DNA of 34,790 bases from Deltaproteobacteria bacterium (GCA_019313605.1 JAFDAW010000017.1:1-34790); one strand, 5' to 3'; shown: positions 7,921 to 15,842, numbered from the stretch's first letter. Notes: a model not told the origin generated them from the sequence alone. Numbers and translations: made by a program.

Positions 7921-8646
7921 TCAATCGGCGGGAACGTAGAGATCGACGACGGCGCCGTTTTCGAGTTGCCGCTCGAGCAACGACCAGATCTCTCGCGCAG
8001 CTTCCTCGGGATCGCGGCCCTGATCATTTTCGTGAATGCCGACAAACATCTCGATGCTCGGGAAGTCGTCACTCGACGCCTCACGAATCTCTCGCTGCAT
8101 CGCGGTCTCCACGATTCCCGGAGCAACCGCGAGCAATCGACAGCGGTCTCCTCGGCGGGCCTGCTCGGCACCGGCCGTTCGCACCCATTGATCCATCGCG
8201 GCCTTGCCCGCGCAGTACGCCGACCAACCTTCGAATACCGTAAACGCCGCACCGGAGCTGATCATCACGACGTGACACTCGACCTGGGTCTTGCGAGCGG
8301 CGTGCAGGAACGCATCCCCGAGTATCTGCGGCGATGCGCTGTCGAGCAGAACCTGTCTCGTGTATGCATCCGGTGGAACTTCGCCCGCAAAGCCGATCGG
8401 CTGGAGCGTCCCGGCCGAATGAATGAAGACAATGCGCTCGCCCGCGAAGTCTTTAATTTCCCTTGCAAAGAGATCCGCGACTCCGCGCCACGCTTCGGGA
8501 TCGGAGAGATCGGCCTCGAAGTGCTCGTATCCCTCCAGCTCGCGCCGGCTGATGTTGATGACGCGCGCGTCGGAGTAGGGAACAACCCGCGCCATCGCGG
8601 CGCCGATCCCGCTGGAACCGCCGGTAATGAAAACGAGGTTTGACAT
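7921..8646 (-). CDS. Short-chain dehydrogenase/reductase (SDR)
   Basis: A 241-residue classical SDR starting at ATG 8646. The nucleotide motif TGGSSGIG is at residues 8-15, and the catalytic Ser130/131, Tyr144 and Lys148 (YxxxK as YCAGK) are present. The acidic/basic pattern after strand 2 (NISRRE) suggests NADP preference. A longer frame to 8982 is rejected because it would cover the divergent 3D-domain gene and has no family similarity. It resembles sepiapterin-reductase/benzil-reductase-like SDRs in having FIHSAGTLQPIG, but the substrate is not known. Confidence 0.9.
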   Translation of the reverse strand: MSNLVFITGGSSGIGAAMARVVPYSDARVINISRRELEGYEHFEADLSDPEAWRGVADLFAREIKDFAGERIVFIHSAGTLQPIGFAGEVPPDAYTRQVLLDSASPQILGDAFLHAARKTQVECHVVMISSGAAFTVFEGWSAYCAGKAAMDQWVRTAGAEQARRGDRCRLLAVAPGIVETAMQREIREASSDDFPSIEMFVGIHENDQGRDPEEAAREIWSLLERQLENGAVVDLYVPAD

Positions 8647-8838
8647 CACGGCCGCAGTGTAGGAAAACCCGTTGTACGGCGAACCCATGGCCGATCCGTG
8701 CGAGAAGGCCCCGGGCGAGATAACCTCTGCCGGAGCGTGTGAGCCAGTCGCCCCCCGGATGCTTCGAGCGGCCCTCGGGTTCACAGCCCAACTCAACCCG
8801 AACCGCGGATGCACCGTGTGCAATGAGGTTTCGAGGCC

Positions 8839-9219
8839 ATGACGCGATCGACCCCCATCTGGCCCGTCGTCCTCATCTGCGTGTTCGCGGCATCCGCGAG
8901 CGCCGACGTGGCCGAGCGCTCGCTCACCGTAACCGCCACGGCCTACAATTCGCTTCCCGAGCAGACCGACGATGAGCCCCACCTGGCGGCCTGGGGAGAT
9001 TCACTCGCCCCGGGCATGAAGGTGATCGCGGTTTCCCGCGATCTCATTCCCGCGGGTCTCGATCGTCGCACCCCGGTAAAGATCGAGGGGTTTCCGGGCG
9101 TGTACCTCGTCCTCGACAAGATGAACAAGCGCTGGGAGAAGCGCATCGACATCTATATGGGACACGATCTCGAGGCGGCGCGAGCCTGGGGTAAACGGCA
9201 AGTGGAAATCAGCTGGTAG
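8839..9219 (+). CDS. Secreted 3D-domain protein
   Basis: A 126-residue protein with a signal peptide (about residues 1-22, ending ASAS/AD). The mature part is a single 3D domain, the double-psi barrel also found in MltA and Rpf-like enzymes: VTATAYNS, AWGDSLAPGMKVIAVSRDLI and VLDKMNKRWEKRIDIYMG. The three conserved aspartates are D98/D113-type positions in LDKM and RIDIYMG and the earlier WGD. Family role: peptidoglycan-related activity or cell-wall binding in the periplasm. It is divergent from the SDR and 59 bases upstream of the ZIP gene. Confidence 0.82.
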   Translation: MTRSTPIWPVVLICVFAASASADVAERSLTVTATAYNSLPEQTDDEPHLAAWGDSLAPGMKVIAVSRDLIPAGLDRRTPVKIEGFPGVYLVLDKMNKRWEKRIDIYMGHDLEAARAWGKRQVEISW

Positions 9220-9277
9220 ATCCCGTGAACGCTGACGGATCGCATGACTCTCTCTTCGGTTTCGGTTTGTAACACGC

Positions 9278-10021
9278 ATGGGCACACTCGGTTGGATTCT
9301 CTGCAGCGGATTTTTGATGAGCATGATTGCGCTCGTGGGCGCCGTCACGTTCGCACTGCCGGATCGCACCCGTGAGCAGCTGATCCTGCCACTCGTCGCT
9401 TTTTCTGCCGGATCGCTCCTCGGTGGCGCGCTGCTCCACATGATCCCGGAGGCCGTTGAGCGAAGTGGCGGCGCGGCGACCGTCTACCTCTGGGTGTTGG
9501 CTGGCTTCACCTCGTTTCTGGCCTTCGAGCAATTCCTGCATTGGCACCATTGGCACAGCGATGCGCCCGAGGTGAAGAGCCCGCTGAGCCACATGATGGT
9601 GATCGGCGACAGCGTCCACAATTTTCTCGGCGGCGTCGCGGTCGCCGCCGCGTTCATCGTCGACATCCGACTCGGCACGACCACCTGGCTCGTCGCTGCA
9701 GCTCACGAAGTTCCGCAGGAGCTCGGCAAGTACGGTGTGTTGATCCACGGCGGCTGGAAGCGCGGTCGCGCCCTCGTCGTGAGTTTTCTCTCCTCGCTGA
9801 CTTTCCTGATCGGCGGAATCTTCGCCTACGTGGTGTCATTCGAGTTCGACATCGGGTTCCTGGTGCCCTTCGCGGCCGGCAACTTCCTCTACATCGCCGC
9901 GTCGGACCTGGTTCCAGAGGTGAACCGACACCATCACCTGGGCGTCAATCTGCTCCACTTCGCATCCTTCTCCGCGGGAATTGCTCTGCTTCTCGCAATT
10001 CACATTATTTCAGGGAAATAG
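9278..10021 (+). CDS. ZIP-family divalent metal transporter
   Basis: A 247-residue inner-membrane protein with about eight hydrophobic segments. Metal-site motifs are visible: HN at 114-115 within GDSVHNFLGG (TM4) and HEVPQE at 143-148 (TM5). A histidine-rich cytoplasmic loop (HWHHWHSD, about 88-95) is typical of the family. Family role: uptake of zinc or iron/manganese down the gradient. The ATG start follows the 3D-domain gene on the same strand. Confidence 0.93.
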   Translation: MGTLGWILCSGFLMSMIALVGAVTFALPDRTREQLILPLVAFSAGSLLGGALLHMIPEAVERSGGAATVYLWVLAGFTSFLAFEQFLHWHHWHSDAPEVKSPLSHMMVIGDSVHNFLGGVAVAAAFIVDIRLGTTTWLVAAAHEVPQELGKYGVLIHGGWKRGRALVVSFLSSLTFLIGGIFAYVVSFEFDIGFLVPFAAGNFLYIAASDLVPEVNRHHHLGVNLLHFASFSAGIALLLAIHIISGK

Positions 10022-10198
10022 GCATGCGAAAGTGCGAGGTTTTTCGCTGAATTGCATTGAAAGTCCTAATTTTTCGAGTAGCCGGACTTCCCATCATCAG
10101 AAAATCAAGCACAATATTGGTCGGTAGCGGTCCATTGGCGCTGAACGGGTCTGCTCCAATGTCTCGCGCAACACAACCTGCAGTACATGGTGCATATC

Positions 10199-10492
10199 AT
10201 GGCCGTAAGAAAGAAAGCCTCCAAGAAGAAGAAGGTCGTACGGAAGAAGAAGGCCGTGCGAAAGAAGAAAGCCGTACGCAAGAAGGCCGGCTGGGGTGGA
10301 CGCCGAAGAGGCGCGGGCCGACCGCTGGGCACGGGAACGGGCCCGTCCAAGCACGCGCGAATCAATCGCGTCGTAGCGATGCTGAGCAACGATGAGCTGA
10401 AGATCCTACAAGCGCACGCGAAGCGTGAGAAGCTGCCCCTCGGGACGGCCGCTTATCGGATCATCGCGCAGTCGTTGCGCCGCCTCCGCTGA
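10199..10492 (+). CDS. Lysine-rich DNA-binding protein with AT-hook-like motif and ribbon-helix-helix-like tail
   Basis: A 97-residue basic protein; an in-frame ATG at 10187 would add four residues. Residues 1-32 are almost all Lys/Arg/Val/Ala, built from repeats of (V/A)VRKKK. Next comes GRRRGAGRPLG, close to an AT-hook core (GRP). The last 45 residues have a strand (RVVAMLS), helix (NDELKILQAHAKREK), a turn and a second helix (AAYRIIAQSLRRL), the pattern of a ribbon-helix-helix domain. Histone-H1-like tails occur in nucleoid proteins of other bacteria. A chromatin-organising or global regulatory role is inferred. Confidence 0.7.
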   Translation: MAVRKKASKKKKVVRKKKAVRKKKAVRKKAGWGGRRRGAGRPLGTGTGPSKHARINRVVAMLSNDELKILQAHAKREKLPLGTAAYRIIAQSLRRLR

Positions 10493-10656
10493 CCCGGGCG
10501 TTCCGAACCGGACCACGGGCGGCGCGGCGCGATCGTTCCTCCAGTACGCCGGCGATCTGCCGGTGGGCGTGGAGCCAGGACGCGGGCGCCGCCCATCGCG
10601 AATGGAAGATTCTAGAAACCTCGCGCGGGTGAAGTGTGCCCGCGCGTCGGCTCGGA

Positions 10657-11283
10657 TCACTCCTCGGAAAAGGTTTCGACCGAGATGCGATCGCCGTCGA
10701 CGAATTCGGCGACCTTGCGCTTCGCTCCATCCGGATACCAGCCCGTCCAGGTCCCGTGGAATTGGCCCTTTCGAAAGGCTCCCTCCGCTTCCATCTGGCC
10801 GTTTTCAAAATAAGCGACCGCGGGGCCGTCCTTTTCTCCGTCGACATAGTGTTCGAAGAATTGAAGCTGCCCGTCGAGATACCAGCGCATCATTTCCCCA
10901 TTGCGCTTGCCGTTCGCAAAATCCTGCTTGAGGAGCTTGATTCCCTCCTCTCCCCAGGTCGAAAACGTTCCGTGGCGCTGATCGTCGGCGTAGTGTCCCT
11001 CTTCCGCGAGTTGACCGTTGATATGCCAAAGCTTGAAAACGCCGTTCAACTTGCCTTCGTCGAAGTGCGCTTCGGCCTTTGGGTCACCGCCTTCGTACCA
11101 GGAGAGACTGGGACCGTGCTGGGTCCCGTCGGAAAGTTCACACCACGCCTTGAATCCGTCGGGAGGCGACTGCCCATGGACCACGGCCTCACTCGGGCAT
11201 TGGATTGCCTCTGCCAGCGCAGAACGGGGATCGAGCAGGGCCGCAAATAGACAGACGGCGATCCACAGTGTGATTCGACACAT
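10657..11283 (-). CDS. Secreted MORN-repeat protein
   Basis: A 208-residue protein with a signal peptide (about residues 1-24, ending SALA). The rest is about six MORN_2-type repeats of roughly 23 residues, with recurring patterns such as GKLNGVFKLWHINGQL, GKRNGEMMRWYLDGQL and GQFHGTWTGWYPDGA. Family proteins are often named YwqK-type antitoxins, but that name gives no real function here: the protein is exported and no toxin gene is adjacent. A periplasmic or surface scaffold role is plausible. Confidence 0.8.
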   Translation of the reverse strand: MCRITLWIAVCLFAALLDPRSALAEAIQCPSEAVVHGQSPPDGFKAWCELSDGTQHGPSLSWYEGGDPKAEAHFDEGKLNGVFKLWHINGQLAEEGHYADDQRHGTFSTWGEEGIKLLKQDFANGKRNGEMMRWYLDGQLQFFEHYVDGEKDGPAVAYFENGQMEAEGAFRKGQFHGTWTGWYPDGAKRKVAEFVDGDRISVETFSEE

Positions 11284-11358
11284 ACCGGTCCCAGGGTATC
11301 ACTTTGCGCCCACCCCATGGGTTGGGTGGGTGATCGCGATCAGCAGGCGAAGCTGATG

Positions 11359-11406
11359 GATTCGCTTGCGTCGTCGCACAACCCCATTCTGGGGTCGTGC
11401 TCCTAG
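11359..11406 (-). repeat. Double-hairpin repeat, copy 1
   Basis: A 48-base unit identical to copy 2, offset by 63 bases. On the minus strand it reads TAGGAGC, then an 11-bp stem with GAA loop, then GCGACGACGC. The stem has a single G-U pair on the minus strand but an A-C mismatch on the plus strand. It lies between the MORN gene and the quinone oxidoreductase 3' end. Confidence 0.9.
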
Positions 11407-11469
11407 CTGGCGAATCCTTCGGATTCGCTTGCGTCGTCGCACAACCCCATTCTGGGGTCGTGCTCCTAG
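11407..11469 (-). repeat. Double-hairpin repeat, copy 2
   Basis: It repeats the 48 bases of copy 1 at 11422-11469, preceded by a second hairpin: GCGAATCC, loop TTC, GGATTCGC at 11410-11428. Its TAG on the minus strand (11468-11466) is the stop codon of the quinone oxidoreductase gene, so the element begins exactly at the end of that gene. Confidence 0.9.
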
Positions 11470-12440
11470 GGTGTGATGATCAGCTTGCCGTGGGTCTTTC
11501 GAGAGGCGAGTTCTCCGAGCGCAGAGGGAAGATCTTCGAGCGGGTAGGTGCGGAAGATCAGCGGCTTGATCAAGGCCTCGCGGTAGAGGGCGAAAAGGCC
11601 CTCGAAGGTCTCCGGCACCCTTTGGGGCTCATTCTCCAGATAAGCCCCCCAATGGATGCCCGTCACCGCAATGTTCTTGAGCATGATGCGATTCGTCTTC
11701 ACCTCCGGGATGCGGCCGCTTGCAAATCCGACGACGAGAAGCCGGCCGTTCCAGGCGATGCACTTGAGAGATCGGTCGAATACGTCACCACCGACGGGAT
11801 CGTAGATGACGTCTGCACCGCTGCCGCCCGTGATCTCGTGCACGCGGGCCACGAAGTCGTCCACCCGGTAGTCGATCACTTCGTCGGCACCGAGTTCGCG
11901 CGCGATCTCGAGCTTATCCACCCCGCCCACCGTCGCGATCACGCGGGCTCCGAGCGCCTTGCCGATCTGCACGGCTGTGCTTCCGACACCGCCAGCGGCG
12001 GCGTGAACCAGGAGCGTCTCGCCGGCTTGCAGATTCGCGCGAAAAATCAGCGCCGCATAACTGGTCGGATAGATGATCGGAATCGCTGCGCCTTCCCCGA
12101 ACGACATCTCATCGGGCATCCGGTGGACATCAGCGGCAGGAACGACCGCGGTCTCCGCAAAACCGCCGATCTGCGTCCCGGCGAGAACGCGATCACCCAC
12201 CGCGAATCCCTCGACTCCCGCGCCGAGCGCTTTCACCACGCCCGCGATCTCGCCGCCCGGCGTAAACGGGAAATCGGGTTTGACCTGGTATTTGCCCTGG
12301 ACGATCAAGGTGTCGAAGAAGTTGCAACCGGCGGCGCGTACTTCGATCTGGAGCGCGCCCGGTCCGGCTTCGGGTTCGGGGATCTCCGACACCCGAAGTT
12401 CGGCGGGTTCCATATAGTGGTCGACTGAGATTGCGCGCAC
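11466..12440 (-). CDS. NADPH:quinone oxidoreductase (zinc-independent MDR)
   Basis: A 324-residue medium-chain reductase: GroES-like fold with AGCNFFDTLIVQGKYQ (about residues 38-53), Rossmann motif AAAGGVG at 147-153, and the family pattern ELGADEVIDY. No structural zinc cysteines are seen, as expected for the QOR branch. The start is set at GTG 12440, with GGAGG nine bases upstream. An ATG at 12506 would add 22 residues encoded by a dispersed repeat, so it is rejected. The stop codon TAG is part of repeat copy 2. Substrate (quinone or enone) is inferred from the family. Confidence 0.88.
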   Translation of the reverse strand: MRAISVDHYMEPAELRVSEIPEPEAGPGALQIEVRAAGCNFFDTLIVQGKYQVKPDFPFTPGGEIAGVVKALGAGVEGFAVGDRVLAGTQIGGFAETAVVPAADVHRMPDEMSFGEGAAIPIIYPTSYAALIFRANLQAGETLLVHAAAGGVGSTAVQIGKALGARVIATVGGVDKLEIARELGADEVIDYRVDDFVARVHEITGGSGADVIYDPVGGDVFDRSLKCIAWNGRLLVVGFASGRIPEVKTNRIMLKNIAVTGIHWGAYLENEPQRVPETFEGLFALYREALIKPLIFRTYPLEDLPSALGELASRKTHGKLIITP

Positions 12441-12449
12441 GAAATTTCG

Positions 12450-12454
12450 CCTCC
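12450..12454 (-). promoter_or_regulatory. Ribosome binding site deciding the oxidoreductase start
   Basis: GGAGG on the minus strand, nine bases before GTG 12440. It lies just inside the boundary of repeat copy 3 and supports the shorter protein. Confidence 0.7.
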
Positions 12455-12460
12455 AAGCTG

Positions 12461-12525
12461 CGCGTTGGCCTTCGGCCAAAGCTTTTGCGGCGTCGCGCAA
12501 CCCCATTCTGGGGTCGCGCTCCTAG
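12461..12525 (-). repeat. Double-hairpin repeat, copy 3
   Basis: It contains hairpin TTGGCC, loop TTC, GGCCAA (12464-12478) and the main stem GCGCAACCCCA, loop TTC, TGGGGTCGCGC. The first hairpin is shared exactly with copy 4. It sits directly upstream of the oxidoreductase start, unlike copies 2 and 4, which sit at gene ends. Confidence 0.9.
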
Positions 12526-12624
12526 CTGCGCGCAGGCCGTCCCTACCAGCCCCGATCGACCATTTTAACCGTCGATTACGTTCGCGCAGCTTCGGGGGGC
12601 ACAACTGAGCCGGCGCGGGTTAGA

Positions 12625-13821
12625 ATGGCGCGCATGGGCACCACCGAGCTCAAGAAAGCCGTCTGTGCTGCGGTCGACGACATCCGCGACGAGCTGCTGC
12701 GGCTATCGCACGGCATCCACGCGAAGCCCGAGCTCGCCTTCGAGGAGCGCGAAGCGGCGGCTCTGCTCAGCGAGTCGATCCGCCGATCGGGGATCGAGGT
12801 CGAAACCGGGGCCTACGGGCTGGAGACCGCGTTCTCAGCAGAATTCGGATCCGGCGATGCGGGCTGCGTGGCGATTCTCGCCGAGTACGACGCTCTGCCG
12901 GAAATCGGGCACGCGTGTGGGCACAACATCATCGCGAGCGCGGCGGTCGGCGCGGGGCTGGCTTTGTTCAAGCTGGCCGACCGCTTGCCGGGCAAAGTGC
13001 GGATTCTCGGCACGCCCGCTGAGGAGCGCGGTGGCGGCAAAGAGTTGATGGCGCGAAAGGGCGCGTTCGATGGAGTCGACGCGGCGATGATGGTGCACCC
13101 CGCCGGCGCAAACCTCGTGACGATGCCGAGCTTGGCCTGCTCGGAAGTCGATGTCCGCTACCGGGGTCGCGCGTCTCACGCGGCGGCGATGCCCGAGCAG
13201 GGGATCAACGCGCTCGACGCATTGGTAATCGCCTACCAGTCGATCGCTGCGCTGCGCCAGCACATCGGGATCTTCGAGCGCATTCACGGCATCATCACCA
13301 ACGGCGGGCAAGCGCCCAACATCGTTCCCGAGAACGCAGCGGGGCGTTTCTACGTGCGCTCCGCCAACGCCGACGAACTCGCAGCGCTGAAAGCCCGGGT
13401 CGAGAACTGCTTTCGCGCAGGAGCTGCGGCGACCGGCGCCGAGCTGGAATTTACCTGGAACGAGGTCGATTACCTCGACATCCGATTCAACGAACCGCTC
13501 GCAGAGAGCTACCGCGCCAACGCGGAGACACTCGGGCGCGTATTCTTCCCGATCGAGAAGGTGCCCGCCGGGCTCGCGGGCAGCACGGATATGGGAAACG
13601 TGAGCTATCGCGTGCCGTCGATTCACCCGATGATCGCATCCGCTCCGCTCACCTGTTCGATCCACAACGCAGAGTTCGAAAAGTGGGCCGGAGGCGAAAT
13701 GGGCGACGAGGCGACGATCGACGGAGCCAAGGCGCTCGCGATGACGGCTATCGACTATCTGTGCGATCCGGAGCTGCGCGAGCGAGCCCGCGAGAGCTTC
13801 GAGCACGGCGGCGACCAATGA
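12625..13821 (+). CDS. M20-family metallo-amidohydrolase (AbgB/ACY1L2-like)
   Basis: A 398-residue M20 enzyme. The first metal site is in AEYDALPEIGHACGH (86-100), followed by the catalytic pair in PAEERGGGKE (about 131-140) and a histidine in MMVHPAG. The dimerisation domain has RASHAAAMPEQGINALDA. The C-terminal metal region GSTDMGNVSYRVPSIHP is present. Family role: zinc-dependent cleavage of an amide or dipeptide bond, such as aminobenzoyl-glutamate or peptide-like acyl amino acids. The stop overlaps the start of the carbonic anhydrase gene (ATGA). A second ATG three codons in is an alternative start. Confidence 0.92.
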   Translation: MARMGTTELKKAVCAAVDDIRDELLRLSHGIHAKPELAFEEREAAALLSESIRRSGIEVETGAYGLETAFSAEFGSGDAGCVAILAEYDALPEIGHACGHNIIASAAVGAGLALFKLADRLPGKVRILGTPAEERGGGKELMARKGAFDGVDAAMMVHPAGANLVTMPSLACSEVDVRYRGRASHAAAMPEQGINALDALVIAYQSIAALRQHIGIFERIHGIITNGGQAPNIVPENAAGRFYVRSANADELAALKARVENCFRAGAAATGAELEFTWNEVDYLDIRFNEPLAESYRANAETLGRVFFPIEKVPAGLAGSTDMGNVSYRVPSIHPMIASAPLTCSIHNAEFEKWAGGEMGDEATIDGAKALAMTAIDYLCDPELRERARESFEHGGDQ

Positions 13822-14402
13822 GCGGCCCGCCTGAACCCGAAGCGGATCAGAAGATCGATCCGAGCGCGTGGATCGCCCCCAGCGCGCAGATCTACGGCGC
13901 GGTCACCATCGGGCCGGACGCTTCGGTCTGGCACAACGCCGTATTGCGCGCCGAGTGCGAACGGATCGAGATCGGGCGAATGACCAACCTGCAGGATTTC
14001 ACAATGGTCCACATCGCCTACGACAACCCGACGACCATCGGCGAATTCTGCTCGATCACCCACCACGCAACGGTGCACGGCTGCACGGTCGGCGATCACT
14101 GCCTGGTGGGAATCGGCGCCGTGATCATGGATCACGCGGTGATCGGAGCGGGATCCATCGTGGCGGGGGGCGCATTCGTGACCGAGCGCAGCGTGTTTCC
14201 CCCGCATTCGATCATCGCCGGGGTCCCCGCCAAGCAGATCGGCGAGCGCGACAGCGCGCGCCCCAACCGCCTGAACGCCTGGGTGTACCAACGAAACGCC
14301 GAGTTCACGCGCCGCGAAGACTACCGCGCCTGGACAGGCGCGGAATACAAAGCGTGGTACGAGGCGAAGAGCGCCGAAATCGAAGCCGACCGGGATCTCT
14401 AA
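13818..14402 (+). CDS. Gamma-carbonic anhydrase-like hexapeptide protein
   Basis: A 194-residue left-handed beta-helix protein. Zinc-ligand histidines match the family spacing: H65 (TMVHIAYD), H82 and H87 (ITHHATVHGC). TNLQDF and GIGAVIMDHAVIG are also typical. The start is set at ATG 13818, overlapping the M20 stop; an upstream in-frame extension is spurious. Family role: CO2 hydration or a related metal-bound hexapeptide activity (YrdA/PaaY group). The C-terminal helix (NAWVYQRNAEFTRREDYRAW) is longer than in YrdA. It is co-transcribed with the M20 gene. Confidence 0.9.
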   Translation: MSGPPEPEADQKIDPSAWIAPSAQIYGAVTIGPDASVWHNAVLRAECERIEIGRMTNLQDFTMVHIAYDNPTTIGEFCSITHHATVHGCTVGDHCLVGIGAVIMDHAVIGAGSIVAGGAFVTERSVFPPHSIIAGVPAKQIGERDSARPNRLNAWVYQRNAEFTRREDYRAWTGAEYKAWYEAKSAEIEADRDL

Positions 14403-14433
14403 GGCAGGCCCAATGCGCGCACCGGCAACCAAC

Positions 14434-14508
14434 CCTGATAATTGGCTGGGGAGAGCCTTGGGCGACATGGGGTTAGAGCCCAAGGCCTCTCCCCTCTCGA
14501 TCATCAGG
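14434..14508. repeat. Two-part palindromic repeat (REP-like), copy 2
   Basis: The outer stem CCTGATAAT at 14434-14442 pairs with 14500-14508 with one mismatch. The inner stem GGGGAGAGCCTTGGGC at 14448-14463 pairs with 14478-14494 with a one-base bulge. It has the same architecture and flanks (GGCAACC on the left, GGCGCA on the right) as 5408-5486. It lies downstream of the carbonic anhydrase stop in a 217-base gap with no gene. Confidence 0.75.
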
Positions 14509-14558
14509 CGCACTAGCAATCGCGTCGCCGCGGCCGCGCCCATTGCTGCCCCTAACGG

Positions 14559-14622
14559 CGCGTTGGCCTTCGGCCAAAGCTAACGCGTCGTCGCACGACC
14601 CCATTCTGGGGTCGCGCTCCTA
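14559..14622 (-). repeat. Double-hairpin repeat, copy 4
   Basis: It shares the CGCGTTGGCC/GGCCAAAGC hairpin with copy 3, then GCACGACCCCA, loop TTC, TGGGGTCGCGC. On the minus strand its imperfect pair is G-U. The TAG at its edge (14622-14620) is the stop codon of the TetR gene. Confidence 0.9.
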
Positions 14623-15285
14623 ACTGGAATTAGGCGCACGGCCGAGGCCGCGAAACAGCAACTCCACCGTACCTTCGATCTCCGTCCGGCAGGCGCCCTC
14701 GGACAACAACCCATTCGCCCAGGAAATCCGTGCGCCGATCGCCCCGTGGAACAGAGCGCGGGCCGCAGCCAGGACGTCGACTCGGGGATCCAGATCGCCC
14801 AGTGCGCGGCCCCCCTGGAGGATCTCCGCCAGCAGGCCGATGGTGCGGTCGTTCAGCGCCAACACGCGGGCCGAGATGCGAGAATCGGGGTAGGTGGTGG
14901 CGCGAATCGCGATTACCGTGAGATCCGGATGCCGCGCGAGGAGTTCGTGTTGGCTCTGAAAGAATTTCTGAATGCGCTCGCGGGTCGGGGTGGTTCGGGC
15001 GTCCTGGCGGCGAAAATCGAGCCAGGCCTCTTCCTGTAGATCGGCGAGCTCGAGCACGAGGAGTTCGTGCTTCGACCGCACGTGCCGGTAGATCGAGCTC
15101 GCCCCCATTCCCGCGCGCGCGGCAATGGCGCGAAGGGTCGCCGCATCGAAACCGCGCTCTTGAAACAATGCGCGGGCCGCCTCGCGAATCCGGGCGCGGC
15201 TGCGGGCGCCGCGCAGCAGCCGTCCGTCCTCGGGCTGATGGAGCGCGCCGGTGGTGGATATTCGAGCAGGGTCACGGGGTTGCAT
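14620..15285 (-). CDS. TetR/AcrR-family transcriptional regulator
   Basis: About 221 residues from ATG 15285. The HTH domain is seen as AARALFQERGFDAATLRAIAARAGMGASSIYRHVRSK (cited here only as helix 1 AARALFQERGF and recognition helix GASSIYRHV). The C-terminal ligand domain shows no clear class. An upstream ATG at 15345 would add 20 residues coded by the left end of a MITE-like element, so the shorter start is preferred. The stop codon comes from repeat copy 4. Its targets are unknown; the convergent carbonic anhydrase operon is not an obvious one. Confidence 0.88.
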   Translation of the reverse strand: MQPRDPARISTTGALHQPEDGRLLRGARSRARIREAARALFQERGFDAATLRAIAARAGMGASSIYRHVRSKHELLVLELADLQEEAWLDFRRQDARTTPTRERIQKFFQSQHELLARHPDLTVIAIRATTYPDSRISARVLALNDRTIGLLAEILQGGRALGDLDPRVDVLAAARALFHGAIGARISWANGLLSEGACRTEIEGTVELLFRGLGRAPNSS

Positions 15286-15312
15286 TTGTGCGAACAGAAT
15301 CGCATAGATTTG

Positions 15313-15470
15313 ATTGTGTCCCAAAGATTGTGCTTGCCGAGCCAAACCTCCGCCGCCGGGCTGGCTGACCGCCGCGACGCGCCAACGCAGCTCGAGCGCT
15401 CGATCGATCCGCTAAGTACTCGATCGCAAAATAGAAACGCCCCGATCAGCACAATCTTTGGGACACCACC
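15313..15470. mobile_element. MITE-like element with terminal inverted repeats
   Basis: Arms of 19 bases (GTGTCCCAAAGATTGTGCT, 15316-15334 and inverted 15448-15466) enclose about 113 bases with no coding capacity. CATAGATTTG occurs as a direct repeat just outside both ends (15303-15312 and 15471-15480), as a 10-base target duplication would. No transposase is present. It sits 18 bases upstream of the TetR start, so it may have displaced the native promoter. The family is not recognised. Confidence 0.65.
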
Positions 15471-15480
15471 CATAGATTTG

Positions 15481-15842
15481 GAGCGACCCGCCAGTGCGAG
15501 AACGCGTGGATCCAGAAAGCACGAAGGCTCAGCCAGCACTGGCCGAGCCTTCGGACACCGTCAACCCGGCCGCTTCAACCCTATCGGGAAGAACCAAACG
15601 AGCCCGGCGTCAACACCGTCTCCGACCTCTAAGAGTCGCGGAGCGGTGTCCGATCCGAGTTGGCACTCGTTGAGCAAGCTTTGTGCCGCCCCTCAACCTG
15701 ACCGTAAGTGTCTGTTTTTATTACTTGTTAGAGATTCTCAGCCAAGGCCGAGGGAAGCTCGTTTCCCGATGGCGGAAAAGCTTTTCTCAATCGAAGCTGG
15801 ATTTTTCGGTCTCTCGGCGATTGGGGGCCCCGGATCGCCGGG
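15481..15842. other. Intergenic region, no gene seen
   Basis: It holds a hairpin at 15522-15553 (14-bp arms around GCAC, one imperfect pair that is G-U on the minus strand), which could end the minus-strand transcript of the small secreted gene. A second, bulged palindrome lies near 15611-15650. No convincing coding frame is visible. Confidence 0.5.

Noticed and set aside
6551..7939. 462-codon open frame on the plus strand
   Set aside because: It lies antisense to the reductase and PPOX genes, which have full motif support; the translation has no family features and long shadows are common in GC-rich DNA.
7921..8982. SDR read as a 353-residue protein
   Set aside because: The extra 112 residues overlap the divergent 3D-domain gene and show no similarity to SDR proteins; the fold starts at ATG 8646.
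10187..11283. Toxin-antitoxin pair from the lysine-rich gene and the YwqK-like MORN gene
   Set aside because: The genes are convergent, the MORN protein has a signal peptide, and the lysine-rich protein looks DNA-binding; only the database-style name suggests an antitoxin.
11397..12428. 343-codon open frame on the plus strand
   Set aside because: Antisense to the quinone oxidoreductase; no recognisable motifs.
12835..13818. 327-codon minus-strand frame
   Set aside because: Antisense to the M20 hydrolase.
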